Notes under the pieces: model-generated
What the model was told of the DNA's origin: nothing
Database searches by the model: none
What the model saw: the letters and a program-made list of their open reading frames with translations, nothing else
Shown here: one piece after another, positions 21,161-28,256 of the stretch
How positions within the stretch are numbered: the stretch's first letter is position 1
Layout of the letters: every line of letters starts with the position of its first letter
Assembly (NCBI RefSeq): GCF_002502735.1
Contig: NZ_DAQC01000003.1
Location: 1 to 28,256, forward strand
Source: Methanoregula sp. UBA64
Lineage (GTDB): Archaea; Halobacteriota; Methanomicrobia; Methanomicrobiales; Methanospirillaceae
DNA length: 28,256 bases
Reading direction: 5' to 3'
Position numbers and translations under genes: made by a program

Positions 21161-22237
21161 TTAGTGGAATGCGGGGACAACGAGGATGAAGATACCCACG
21201 GCCACCATTGCAAGGCCGATCCCCACCCGGAGCATCCGCCGGTTCGAAAGTCTCCAGGTATTGACCCGCTCCGGGGGAATCCCGAAGACCACGACGAGGA
21301 GGATCACGATCAGCGGCAGGATGAAGATGAGGTTGAAGAGGAGCAGGTAGGGGATGCCCTGCGTGACCGTCATCGTATTGCTCATGAGCCCGAGGATCGT
21401 CAGGTAGATCCCGCCGGCGCAGGGCAGCTCGAAGATCCCGACCAGGACGCCGAGGACAAATGCCGCGGGGAGCGTTGCGGACCGGATGTACTGCTCGAGC
21501 ACCGGTTTCTTTGACGTCGGGATGGCAAGGAGGAACCCGTCCTTTCGCACCGCTGCATCGATGATGTTTACGAGCCCGAGGATGATCGCTATCGCCGCTG
21601 CTGCGGTTGCAATAAGGGACGAGATCCCGGTCCCCGAGATATGGATAAAGGAGAGGAACCCGAGGCCCGAGAGGAAATAGAACAAAAAGACCGCGGCAAT
21701 GTAGGTGATCCCGACCATCAGCACCTGCCGGCGGGTCTGGAGCGCAATGATCGAGAGCAGGAGAATGGCAAGGACGGCAAGGCCGCAGGGGTTGATGCTC
21801 GCTATCCCGGCGCAGATGATGACAAGGGGCACGGTCAGGGCCGAGACCGTCCCGGGGCAGTTTTCCGCGGAGGTGGTGCCGGCCGTTACGTTCCCGTTCG
21901 CGGAAGGGCGGGCAAGTTCCTGCCGGATCACCGTATCCAGCCGGTCCCGGATCTGGTCTTCGCCCACGAGCGCAACATTCCCGATAATCAGGGTGGGAAC
22001 GCCGGGCGAGTCGATACCGCGGGCCTTGTCCATGGCAATGAACTGTGCCTGGTTCGTTGCATTGTGGTACACCTCACGCTGTTCGAGGTCAAGCGAGGGG
22101 TACCGGGCGGTGGTTTCCAGAACAAACGGTTTTACTGCATCGCAATGGCTGCACCCGTCGCCATAGAAGAAATATGCGGTAACGGATGGGGTAAAAGAAG
22201 AGGGGGCCGGCGTTGTGCTTATGGTGCCGGGTTCAGC
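21161..22237 (-). CDS. Thioredoxin domain + CcdA/DsbD-like membrane domain, no ordinary start
   Basis: The open frame codes about 358 residues after the proposed shift point. First comes a linker (AEPGTISTTPAPSSFTP), then a thioredoxin/glutaredoxin-like domain with VTAYFFYGDGCSHCDAVKPF (CxxC of the active site) and a cis-Pro SPGVPTLIIGN, then six transmembrane helices. The membrane part has paired cysteines in SINPCGLAVL and FELPCAGGIYL, as in CcdA/DsbD proteins that carry electrons across the membrane to extracellular thioredoxins. Between the upstream in-frame TGA and the CSHC motif there is no ATG, GTG or TTG. The first usable start, GTG at 22072, would delete the active site. The only odd option is an ATA overlapping the TAA of the upstream gene. 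The frame fits a -1 shift from that gene at its A10 run, giving a 496-residue fusion. A frameshift mutation is the alternative. Confidence 0.82.
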   Translation of the reverse strand, partial: AEPGTISTTPAPSSFTPSVTAYFFYGDGCSHCDAVKPFVLETTARYPSLDLEQREVYHNATNQAQFIAMDKARGIDSPGVPTLIIGNVALVGEDQIRDRLDTVIRQELARPSANGNVTAGTTSAENCPGTVSALTVPLVIICAGIASINPCGLAVLAILLLSIIALQTRRQVLMVGITYIAAVFLFYFLSGLGFLSFIHISGTGISSLIATAAAAIAIILGLVNIIDAAVRKDGFLLAIPTSKKPVLEQYIRSATLPAAFVLGVLVGIFELPCAGGIYLTILGLMSNTMTVTQGIPYLLLFNLIFILPLIVILLVVVFGIPPERVNTWRLSNRRMLRVGIGLAMVAVGIFILVVPAFH

Positions 22238-22243
22238 TTTTTT
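22207..22243 (-). promoter_or_regulatory. Candidate -1 ribosomal frameshift site
   Basis: On the minus strand, in the reading frame of the thioredoxin gene, the heptamer A AAA AAG lies at 22243-22237 inside a run of ten A. A 6-nt spacer (CTGAAC) follows, then a stem of five G-C pairs: CCGGC at 22230-22226 with GCCGG at 22211-22207, around a 14-nt loop that contains the zero-frame stop TAA (22221-22219). Slippage by -1 enters exactly the frame of the CcdA-like product. This is the same heptamer as in E. coli dnaX. Confidence 0.6.
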
Positions 22244-22650
22244 TTTTCAATGGCCTGCACCAGCGGTTCGAGCTGTGCCGGGATATCCCGCTCGCCAACC
22301 AGGACGACCTTGCCGACGATCACTTCCGGGACACCGGGGGACGAGGAGATCCCGGCTGCCGCGTTCAATGCATCGTAGATCTGTTTGTTGGTCTGGTTAT
22401 GCCAGATTTCGAGCCGGTTGATCGTGACATCCGGGTATTTTGCAGAGAGGTTATCAATGAACGGCTCGACATTTTTGCAGTGCGGGCATTCCTCCCCATA
22501 GAAGAAATAGACCGCGGTATTGTCGACTACAAATGCCGGCGCAGGTGAGGCTGCGGTGGTTCCTGCGATCCCGGGTGCCAGTACAAAGACAACCGCAAGA
22601 ACGGCGATTATGGCAAAAACTGCAATGATACTTTTGATGATCCTGTCCAT
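22219..22650 (-). CDS. Membrane-anchored thioredoxin-like protein
   Basis: A 143-residue exported thioredoxin-fold protein. Residues 7-27 are a signal-anchor or uncleaved signal (IIAVFAIIAVLAVVFVLAP). The domain has AVYFFYGEECPHCKNVEPFIDNL with Cys55 and Cys58 and the cis-Pro segment SPGVPEVIVGKVVLVGE (104-120). It is a tandem duplicate of the thioredoxin domain in the following frame: both have FFYG-C-HC, then a HNxTN motif, then SPGVP. The zero frame stops five codons after a slippery A-run, so this gene may produce both this short protein and a longer fusion by -1 frameshifting. AGGGAG lies shortly before the ATG, inside a perfect GGGAGCTCCC palindrome. The predicted role is extracellular disulfide reduction or isomerisation, powered by the CcdA-like membrane domain. 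Confidence 0.88.
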   Translation of the reverse strand: MDRIIKSIIAVFAIIAVLAVVFVLAPGIAGTTAASPAPAFVVDNTAVYFFYGEECPHCKNVEPFIDNLSAKYPDVTINRLEIWHNQTNKQIYDALNAAAGISSSPGVPEVIVGKVVLVGERDIPAQLEPLVQAIEKKKLNPAP

Positions 22651-22652
22651 CC

Positions 22653-22662
22653 GGGAGCTCCC
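22653..22662. promoter_or_regulatory. Palindrome GGGAGCTCCC over the ribosome site
   Basis: A perfect 10-bp dyad, three bases upstream of the thioredoxin ATG, includes the presumed Shine-Dalgarno (AGGGAG). It could be an operator or simply overlap the ribosome site by chance. Confidence 0.3.
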
Positions 22663-22698
22663 TTTACGTATCCTGAATGAGTGTTGAATCTGTCCCTT

Positions 22699-22705
22699 AA
22701 AAAAA
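22699..22705 (-). terminator. Oligo-T7 after argB
   Basis: On the minus strand the argB stop TAG is followed one base later by seven T residues. This closes the argCJB operon. Confidence 0.5.
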
Positions 22706-22706
22706 G

Positions 22707-23579
22707 CTACTGGAGGGAGATCATCGTCCCTACGCCATCGTGGGTGAAGAGTTCGAGGATCAGGTTGTGCTCGGTATTCCCGTTGATGATATGGGAGTAT
22801 TTGACACCATTTTCGACGGCCTTGATGACCGAGGAGACCTTTGGGATCATGCCCTCGCCAATTGCACCCGAGGAAAGGAGATCGCGGGCCTCGGTAATCG
22901 TGAGCTTCCTGAAGACGTGCGTGCGCTTCGCGTCCATCACACCGTCCACATCGGTCATGTTGATGAGCTTGTAGGCCTTGAGGGCAACGGCAATGTCGCC
23001 GGCCGCCGTGTCTGCGTTAATGTTGAGGCTCCCGCCGAACCGGTCGATGGCAATCGGCGAGATGACCGGGATGTAATCGCGGTCCATGAGGGTGGTGAGA
23101 AGGGAGGGATCGATCCACTCGATCTCGCCGACATGGCCGAGGTCGACTTCCTGTTCCACGCCCTCGACGTTGACCTTCTGACGATCCATCTTCTTTGCGA
23201 TGATCAGGTTGCCGTCGCTTCCCGAGAGGCCGACGCCCTTTGCCCCGCATTTTGCAATGAGGGAGATGATGCCCTTGTTGATCTTTCCGACAAGCACCAT
23301 CTGGGCGATCTCGAGCGTCTCCTGGTCGGTGACCCGCAGGCCGCCGACAAAGACCGACTCCTTCCCGAGCGCCTTCATCTTCTCGGTGATCTCCGGGCCG
23401 CCGCCGTGGACGAGTACCACGCGGATCCCTACGTAGTGGAGGAGGACGGCATCGCGGATGGCGTTCTCAAGGACAGCCGGGTCGACCATGGCATGGCCGC
23501 CGAGTTTTATCACGATGGTCTTCCCGTGGAACTGCTGGATGTACGGGAGGGCCTCCATGAGCACGTCTTCGCGCTTCAT
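22707..23579 (-). CDS. argB: Acetylglutamate kinase
   Basis: A 290-residue N-acetylglutamate kinase, second step of arginine synthesis. Amino-acid-kinase motifs are present: TIVIKLGGHAM with Lys25 and Gly27-28, VLVHGGGPEI (55-64), GLRVTD with the substrate arginine Arg82, and the C-terminal LNINADTAAGDIAVAL and NMTDVDGVMD segments for ATP. Gene order argC-argJ-argB on one strand confirms the assignment. Two adjacent ATGs at 23582 and 23579 overlap the argJ TGA, so translation is coupled; the second is given here because it yields MKREDVLMEAL. The frame is open farther upstream, inside argJ, but that sequence is not part of the protein. Confidence 0.96.
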   Translation of the reverse strand: MKREDVLMEALPYIQQFHGKTIVIKLGGHAMVDPAVLENAIRDAVLLHYVGIRVVLVHGGGPEITEKMKALGKESVFVGGLRVTDQETLEIAQMVLVGKINKGIISLIAKCGAKGVGLSGSDGNLIIAKKMDRQKVNVEGVEQEVDLGHVGEIEWIDPSLLTTLMDRDYIPVISPIAIDRFGGSLNINADTAAGDIAVALKAYKLINMTDVDGVMDAKRTHVFRKLTITEARDLLSSGAIGEGMIPKVSSVIKAVENGVKYSHIINGNTEHNLILELFTHDGVGTMISLQ

Positions 23580-24736
23580 CATGTGGTGTACCGCCCGTTG
23601 ATATCCACGTATTTTTCGGTAAGGTCGCAGCCCCATGCAGTTGCTTCCTCTTTTCCTGCCGCAAGGTCGAGGACAAAGGTGACCGTGCTGCCGTGCATCG
23701 CGGCCTTGGCTTTCGATAGGTCCGCGATGATCTCGCCGGATTTTACCAGGGGGTACTTATTCTTCCCGTCGCTGATCCAGAGCGAGACCGCGTTTATGTC
23801 AAACTTCACGCCGGCCCGGCCCGCTGCTGCAATGACCCGGCCCCAGTTGGGGTCTTCGCCGTATACCGCGGTTTTTACCAGGGGCGACTCGATGACAACC
23901 TTTGCGATCGTTGCTGCGTCAGCTTCCTTTTTTGCACCCTTTACCGTGACTTCGAGGAGCTTTGTTGCCCCTTCGCCGTCGGCTGCAATCTGTCGGGCAA
24001 GGATCCGGCAGCACTCCTCGAGGGCCGTGCCGAACTCCTTGGCACTGACCTTTCCCGCTTCCCCGGTTGCCGTGCAGAGCGCAATGTCGTTGGTGCTCGT
24101 GTCGCCGTCCACAACAACCCGGTTGTAGGTCCGGCCCGCGGCGAGTTTGAGCGCGTCTTTGAGCGGCGCTGCCCCGATCTTCGCATCGGTGTAGATGAAC
24201 GAGATCATGGTGCCCATGTTCGGGGCGATCATGCCGCTGCCTTTCGCGATTGCCCCGATCGTAAAGCCTTCACGCCGGACAAGGGCGTGTTTGGGCTTTG
24301 TGTCGGTGGTCATGATAGCCCGGACCGTGGCGTCTTCTGCTGCAGGAGAGGTTTCGAGTCTGAGCGCAACTTCTGCACACTGGCGGCGGATGAGCGGGAG
24401 GTCGAGGTACCGGCCGATGACCCCGGTGCTCGCGACGCCGATGTCCGCTGCCTCAAGGCCGAGCGCCGATCCGGCGTACTCGGTCATCTCCAGTGCATCC
24501 GCGTAACCCCGCTTGCCGGTGTATGCATTGGCACAGCCGCTGTTTGCAATAACCGCTTCGAGTTTCCCGGCTTTGATCTGTTTTTTCATCAACTCGATGG
24601 GGGCTGCCCGGGCCAGGTTCTGGGTAAAGACCCCGGCCGCAGTCCCGCTTGCCCGGATCAGGGCGAGCCCGAATTTTCCTTCCTTGATCCCGTATGCGGA
24701 AACACCCTTGACCGCACAGATGCTCTTGTATACCAT
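23579..24736 (-). CDS. argJ: Glutamate N-acetyltransferase (ornithine acetyltransferase)
   Basis: A 385-residue ArgJ, which transfers acetyl from N-acetylornithine to glutamate and closes the acetyl cycle of arginine synthesis. ArgJ proenzymes cleave themselves before a threonine that becomes the nucleophile; the site here is APNMGTMISF with Thr176. Other conserved runs are TAAGVFTQN, IANSGCANAYTG, VASTGVIG (100-108), VVVDGDTSTND, and EDPNWGRVIAAAGRAG near the C-terminus. Whether it is bifunctional (also using acetyl-CoA) cannot be told from sequence alone. It follows argC after 12 bp with a strong GGGAGG ribosome site, and overlaps argB. Confidence 0.96.
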   Translation of the reverse strand: MVYKSICAVKGVSAYGIKEGKFGLALIRASGTAAGVFTQNLARAAPIELMKKQIKAGKLEAVIANSGCANAYTGKRGYADALEMTEYAGSALGLEAADIGVASTGVIGRYLDLPLIRRQCAEVALRLETSPAAEDATVRAIMTTDTKPKHALVRREGFTIGAIAKGSGMIAPNMGTMISFIYTDAKIGAAPLKDALKLAAGRTYNRVVVDGDTSTNDIALCTATGEAGKVSAKEFGTALEECCRILARQIAADGEGATKLLEVTVKGAKKEADAATIAKVVIESPLVKTAVYGEDPNWGRVIAAAGRAGVKFDINAVSLWISDGKNKYPLVKSGEIIADLSKAKAAMHGSTVTFVLDLAAGKEEATAWGCDLTEKYVDINGRYTT

Positions 24737-24748
24737 AATTTCCTCCCG

Positions 24749-25735
24749 TTATGGCAGCAGGCCGGCAGCGACAAGGCCGTCGGTCTCTTTAAAGCCGCAC
24801 ATGATGTTCATATTCTGGATTGCCTGGCCGCTTGCGCCTTTGACCAGGTTATCGATCGCCGAGACGGCGACAACCCGCAGGCCCTCGCTCTCGACTTTGA
24901 TGTCGCAGAAGTTGCTCCCGCGGACCGCGGCAAGCATCGGCATCTGGTACCGGACAAAGAACTCGCCCTGGTAGAAGTCCCGGTACATTTTTTCCACCTC
25001 TTTTGTCTCCAGCGGTTCGTTTAGGAGGATGTGGGCGGTGGTGAGGATACCCCGGTTGACCGGGACGAGATGGGGGGTGAAGTAGACCTTTGCCTTTGAG
25101 CCCAAAAAGCCGAGCTCCTGTTTCATCTCGGCAAGGTGGCGGTGGCTCGTCCACTTATAGGGGTTGACATTGTCGCCGATATTGGGGTAATGGGTTGTTG
25201 CCGACGGGTTGTCGCCGGCCCCGCTCACACCGCTCTTCGAATCGAAGATCACAGTATGTGCGTATTTTGCAAGCGGTGCCGCTGCGAGCGTTGCGCCTGT
25301 CGGGAAGCAGCCGGGGTTTGCAACGAACTTCGCGTTTTGGTATTCTTTGCGGTGCAGCTCGGGGATGCCGTAGGGCGCTGCAAAGTAGTCCGTGTGGGGG
25401 ACGCCATAGACCTTTTCGAATGTCTCTTTGGGGAGCCGGTAGTCTGCGCTTAAGTCCACGACTTTTATGCCCCGGGAGAGCAGCTTTCCCGCAATCGACA
25501 TCGCTGCCGTGTGCGGGACCGCGAGGAACGCAACGTCCGCATCGATCTTCTCCGGCCCGGGGTTTTCGAATACAAGATCGGTTAAGCCCTTGAGCTGGGG
25601 ATGGGCCTGGTCCAGGGGGGTCCCTGCCAGTTTGCGCGACGTGACGCAGGTCACCTTCGCGGTGGAATGATGGCACAGGAGGCGGACCAGCTCGCCGCCC
25701 GCGTACCCTGATGCCCCGACTATGGCAACTTTCAT
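24749..25735 (-). CDS. argC: N-acetyl-gamma-glutamyl-phosphate reductase
   Basis: A 328-residue ArgC, third step of arginine synthesis, reducing N-acetylglutamyl phosphate to the semialdehyde with NADPH. The nucleotide loop is VGASGYAGGELVRLL (6-20), the catalytic cysteine is Cys143 in ANPGCFPTGA, and GVSGAGDNPS and HRHLAEMKQEL with the conserved histidine lie downstream, as does FTPHLVPVNRGI. The length is normal. It is the first gene of the argCJB operon. Upstream, AAAGGTTTTAG provides only a weak TATA candidate. The argJ ribosome site overlaps its stop region. Confidence 0.96.
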   Translation of the reverse strand: MKVAIVGASGYAGGELVRLLCHHSTAKVTCVTSRKLAGTPLDQAHPQLKGLTDLVFENPGPEKIDADVAFLAVPHTAAMSIAGKLLSRGIKVVDLSADYRLPKETFEKVYGVPHTDYFAAPYGIPELHRKEYQNAKFVANPGCFPTGATLAAAPLAKYAHTVIFDSKSGVSGAGDNPSATTHYPNIGDNVNPYKWTSHRHLAEMKQELGFLGSKAKVYFTPHLVPVNRGILTTAHILLNEPLETKEVEKMYRDFYQGEFFVRYQMPMLAAVRGSNFCDIKVESEGLRVVAVSAIDNLVKGASGQAIQNMNIMCGFKETDGLVAAGLLP

Positions 25736-25855
25736 ACAGGGATGTTTTTCTTTAGGGAAACTAAAACCTTTTGCGGGAAGAACGGGAAATCCCCCGGCTA
25801 TTTGGAAAACAACCGCGTAATTTTGATTTTTGGACCGGGCCCCGCAGGCACCGCC

Positions 25856-25862
25856 AAAAAAA
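25856..25862 (-). terminator. Oligo-T7 after the ADP-ribosylglycohydrolase
   Basis: On the minus strand TAA is followed one base later by seven T residues and a GGCGG run, the same layout as after argB and the CcdA-like frame. Confidence 0.5.
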
Positions 25863-25863
25863 G

Positions 25864-26775
25864 TTACCGTTCGAGTTTCCGGGTATAAATGTCAAAGAGC
25901 CGTTGCGCCAGAAGTTCGATCCGCTGCCGGTCCTCAAGACCTTCGAGCAGATCGGCAGGAATTGCCTCTTTTCCCCGGCTTGCCCCCAGGTATGCCCCGC
26001 ACAAAAAGCCGATCGTGTCGGTATTTCCCCCTACGTGGGCGGCGACCGTAAAGAGATCGGCCGGGACCTGGTACCGTCGGATCAAAAAAAAGGCAATCGG
26101 GAGCGTGTGGTAGAGCGAGACATCGTTTCCGATCTTTAGGACTGCGGTTTCGGTGTCGATCCCTTCTTCTTCGAGTGCGAGGGCGTTATGGATCTTTGCC
26201 CCCAGCACTTCGTCCTCGTTCTTTGCCCGGGTAAGTGCCAGCTGTACCGGGTCGGGACTCTCGTGGATTGCATGGTACACGAGCGTGAGGAAGGTTGAGA
26301 CTGCTGCGTGGGCGCCGGGGTGGGTATGGGTGACCGAACAGGCACGGACCGCCCGCTCGGTACCTTCGTGGATATCGGGATAGGTGAGGGCAAAAGGAAG
26401 GGCGGGAGGGATACAGCCGGCGGTCGTGGACCGGACCCCGCAGGCATGGCCTTTTTCCCGCAACATGTGATCGCAGGCCGCGGAGACGGACCCGTCAGGG
26501 AACCGGAGCGCCTCGCGGGAGTAGAGTTCCCGCAAGGCGATCCCATACCGCTCATCCGTGTATTTTCCGTCGGCAAGGAGCATGGCGACCAGGATCATGG
26601 TCTGGGTATCGTCCGTGAACTGGCCCGGGGCGAGGGTGTCGTTCGGGTGACCCTTGTAGGCCCGGCGATAGCCGTACCGCATCTTGTTGAGGGCCGGCGT
26701 AGTGCTCTCGTTTGGCATGCCAAGGGCATCCCCGACTGCCGCTCCGAGCATGCAGCCCTTCATTCTGTCCAGCAT
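25864..26775 (-). CDS. ADP-ribosylglycohydrolase family protein
   Basis: A 303-residue DraG/ARH-fold hydrolase, predicted to remove ADP-ribose from proteins or small molecules using two Mg ions. The signatures are MKGCMLGAAVGDALGMPNE (5-23), FTDDTQTM with Asp55 and Asp56 (53-60), the THTHPGAHAA segment (149-158), and the C-terminal metal motif GGNTDTIGFLCGAYLGA (249-265) with Asp253. All metal ligands appear intact. In nitrogen-fixing organisms a relative reactivates dinitrogenase reductase, but no nif gene is nearby and the substrate is unknown. The ATG at 26775 gives the family-typical N-terminus. It is monocistronic, 128 bp upstream of argC on the same strand but separated by its own terminator. 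Confidence 0.93.
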   Translation of the reverse strand: MLDRMKGCMLGAAVGDALGMPNESTTPALNKMRYGYRRAYKGHPNDTLAPGQFTDDTQTMILVAMLLADGKYTDERYGIALRELYSREALRFPDGSVSAACDHMLREKGHACGVRSTTAGCIPPALPFALTYPDIHEGTERAVRACSVTHTHPGAHAAVSTFLTLVYHAIHESPDPVQLALTRAKNEDEVLGAKIHNALALEEEGIDTETAVLKIGNDVSLYHTLPIAFFLIRRYQVPADLFTVAAHVGGNTDTIGFLCGAYLGASRGKEAIPADLLEGLEDRQRIELLAQRLFDIYTRKLER

Positions 26776-26950
26776 TGAATAGAGTATTACCCGGCACCGA
26801 TAGATAATGATTCTCGTATCATTCCTGGTTTGGAATTTAACGCGAAATGATTCGGCTTTGGCACGTTTCCGGCCGGTGCGCTCATCAGGATCAGAGTTTT
26901 ATATATTGGGGAATATTTACCGGTGCGGCAGAATTTCACCTGCCAAAACA

Positions 26951-26958
26951 TTTTATAC
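26951..26958 (+). promoter_or_regulatory. TATA box of acetyl-CoA synthetase
   Basis: TTTTATAC at 26951-26958 lies about 45 nt before the ATG, giving a leader of roughly 20-25 nt. A second TATATATT-type element lies at 26899-26909. A G-rich run (GGGGGGATG) just before the start may act as a ribosome site. Confidence 0.45.
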
Positions 26959-27000
26959 AAATTTGTCATGATTAATAGTGTAAAATATTGGGGGGGATGT

Positions 27001-28256
27001 ATGAACGAGGACTTTGATGTCAAGCTCGTGGAGAACGCGAAGTACTATACCCCGGATGTGCAGTACAGGCGCGACTCCTGGATAGGCGATTACACAACCG
27101 CTTATCAAAAATTCCTGTCCGATCCCGAAGCCTTCTGGGCCGGGGTCGCCGGTGAACTGGAATGGAAACGCCCGTGGGACAAGGTCCTCGCGTGGAACTA
27201 CCCGTACGCGAAATGGTTTGTTGGCGCACAGCTCAACATTACCGAAAACTGTCTCGACCGCCACGTGAAAAGCGACCGGAGAAACAAGGTTGCTCTCATC
27301 TGGCGGGGCGAGAACGATAAAGAGCGGGTGTACTCGTACCAGCGGCTGCTGGGCGAGGTCTCGCGGTTCGCGAACGGGTTAAAAAAACTCGGCGTAACAA
27401 AAGGCGACCGGGTCTGCATCTACATGCCCATGGTCCCGGAACAGATGATAGCCATGCTTGCCTGCGCCCGGATCGGGGCAGTACATTCGGTTGTCTTTGC
27501 CGGGTTCGGGACCGCGGCCTTAAACATGCGGATCAACGATGCCGAAGCCAAAGTGATCATCACTTCGGATATCTCGATCCGGCGGGGTAAGGCGATCCCG
27601 CTCATCACAACCGTACACGAGGCCATCGACAACTCGCCGTCCGTGGAGCATGTGGTCATCCACCGGAGGAGAAAAGAGCCGCCGGTCGAGCTCCGCCCGG
27701 GATTCGAGCACGATTTCTACGGGCTCATGGAAGGAGAACCGGCAGAGTGCCCGGCAGAAGTCATGGACGCGGAAGACCCACTCTTTATCCTCTACACGAG
27801 CGGGTCGACCGGCACGCCAAAAGGCGTTGTCCATACCTGCGGCGGCTACATGGTCGGGACATATTACACCACAAAGATGGTCTTTGACATCAAGGACCGG
27901 GACATCTACTGGTGCAGTGCCGACCCCGGCTGGGTCACCGGCCATTCATATATCGTGTACGGGCCGCTCGCGGTGGGGGCCACGGTCTTTATCTCCGAGA
28001 TCACCCCGGACTACCCGGACGCCGGCAGCTGGTGGAAACTGATCGAGGAACAGCAGGTCTCGGTCTTCTACACGGCACCGACCGCGATAAGGACGTTCAT
28101 GAAAGTCGGGGAGGAGTGGCCAAACAAGTACAACCTCTCCTCCTTGCGGATCATCGGGTCGGTGGGCGAGCCGCTCAACCCGGAGGCGTTCGAGTGGTAC
28201 TACCGGGTGATCGGGAAGAATCACTGCCCGATCGTGGACACCTGGTGGCAGACCGA
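27001..28256 (+). CDS. acs: Acetyl-CoA synthetase (AMP-forming), 3' end cut off
   Basis: The first 418 residues of an AMP-forming acetyl-CoA synthetase; the rest is outside the window. It makes acetyl-CoA from acetate, ATP and CoA. The acyl-adenylate P-loop is YTSGSTGTPKG (residues 265-275). Other family blocks are WNYPYAKWFVGAQLNITENCLDRH, YMPMVPEQMIAMLACARIGAVHSVVFAGF, YWCSADPGWVTGHSYIVYGPL, and near the end SVGEPLNPEAFEWYY...VDTWWQT, which includes the acetate-pocket tryptophan region. ATG at 27001 is preceded by a G-run. A close relative using propionate cannot be fully excluded without the C-terminal part. Confidence 0.95.
   Translation, partial: MNEDFDVKLVENAKYYTPDVQYRRDSWIGDYTTAYQKFLSDPEAFWAGVAGELEWKRPWDKVLAWNYPYAKWFVGAQLNITENCLDRHVKSDRRNKVALIWRGENDKERVYSYQRLLGEVSRFANGLKKLGVTKGDRVCIYMPMVPEQMIAMLACARIGAVHSVVFAGFGTAALNMRINDAEAKVIITSDISIRRGKAIPLITTVHEAIDNSPSVEHVVIHRRRKEPPVELRPGFEHDFYGLMEGEPAECPAEVMDAEDPLFILYTSGSTGTPKGVVHTCGGYMVGTYYTTKMVFDIKDRDIYWCSADPGWVTGHSYIVYGPLAVGATVFISEITPDYPDAGSWWKLIEEQQVSVFYTAPTAIRTFMKVGEEWPNKYNLSSLRIIGSVGEPLNPEAFEWYYRVIGKNHCPIVDTWWQT

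Noticed and set aside
22740..24128. 462-codon plus-strand open frame across argB and argJ
   Set aside because: It is antisense to two unambiguous arginine biosynthesis genes and is explained by codon bias.
26787..27023. Small minus-strand open frame upstream of acs
   Set aside because: It covers the TATA elements and the start of acetyl-CoA synthetase and resembles no protein.
1..28256. tRNA or rRNA genes
   Set aside because: No cloverleaf with a GGTTCGAATCC-like T arm and acceptor pairing, and no rRNA-like stretch, was recognised by eye; a tRNAscan run would settle small cases.

Overview
The window reads as chromosomal DNA of a methanogenic euryarchaeon, most likely a Methanomicrobiales member close to Methanoregula (inference, no search was run). 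Reasons: a soluble TfrA/TfrB-type thiol:fumarate reductase whose B subunit carries heterodisulfide-reductase-like CCG domains, archaeal TATA-like promoters with short leaders, oligo-T tracts directly after stop codons, a high-GC genome with AT-rich spacers, and several methanogen-typical iron-sulfur flavoproteins and oxygen-defence proteins.

Layout. 1-695 (-): aspartokinase, cut by the window edge. 759-3853 (+): tfrAB. 3854-5244: a 1.4 kb gene-free stretch holding a possible pseudoknot, a roughly 165-bp palindromic dispersed repeat, and AT-rich arrays with an exact 31-bp period; it leads into a solitary Cas6-like gene (5245-5907, +). 6052-7687 (-): two lipoproteins sharing a repeated domain. 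7801-8955 (-): glutaredoxin/thioredoxin-reductase fusion. 9076-10347 (+): LamG surface protein. 10430-10933 (-): rubrerythrin. 11136-11789 (+): RadC. 11873-13831 (+) and 13849-14214 (-): multi-sensor histidine kinase and a convergent single-domain receiver. 14231-14893 (-): Isf-type flavoprotein. 15017-16613 (+): zinc ribbon, mini-desulforedoxin, CMD-fold protein and peroxiredoxin. 16620-17460: AT-rich island with one unknown membrane-anchored protein. 17595-18835 (+): two overlapping iron-sulfur flavoproteins. 18887-19054: second copy of the dispersed repeat, inverted. 19128-19790 (-): M50 membrane protease. 19894-20193 (+): chorismate mutase. 20261-21052 (-): EFR1-type flavodoxin-ferredoxin. 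21161-22650 (-): two thioredoxin domains and a CcdA-like membrane domain split between two frames. 22707-25735 (-): argC-argJ-argB. 25864-26775 (-): ADP-ribosylglycohydrolase. 27001-28256 (+): acetyl-CoA synthetase, cut by the window edge.

How the genes fit together. Redox and oxygen defence dominate: rubrerythrin, peroxiredoxin, desulforedoxin, glutaredoxin-TrxR, three Isf-like flavoproteins, EFR1 and the thioredoxin-CcdA system would move electrons to peroxides and disulfides inside and outside the membrane. The rest is core anabolism: aspartate-family and arginine synthesis, chorismate mutase, acetate activation, and fumarate reduction with CoM-SH and CoB-SH.

The most striking signal is at 22207-22247. 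The thioredoxin gene 22219-22650 has an in-frame A AAA AAG heptamer, a 6-nt spacer and a GC stem just before its stop. The -1 frame continues into a second thioredoxin domain plus CcdA membrane domain that has no ordinary start codon before its CxxC motif. This looks like programmed -1 frameshifting, or else a frameshift mutation or homopolymer error.
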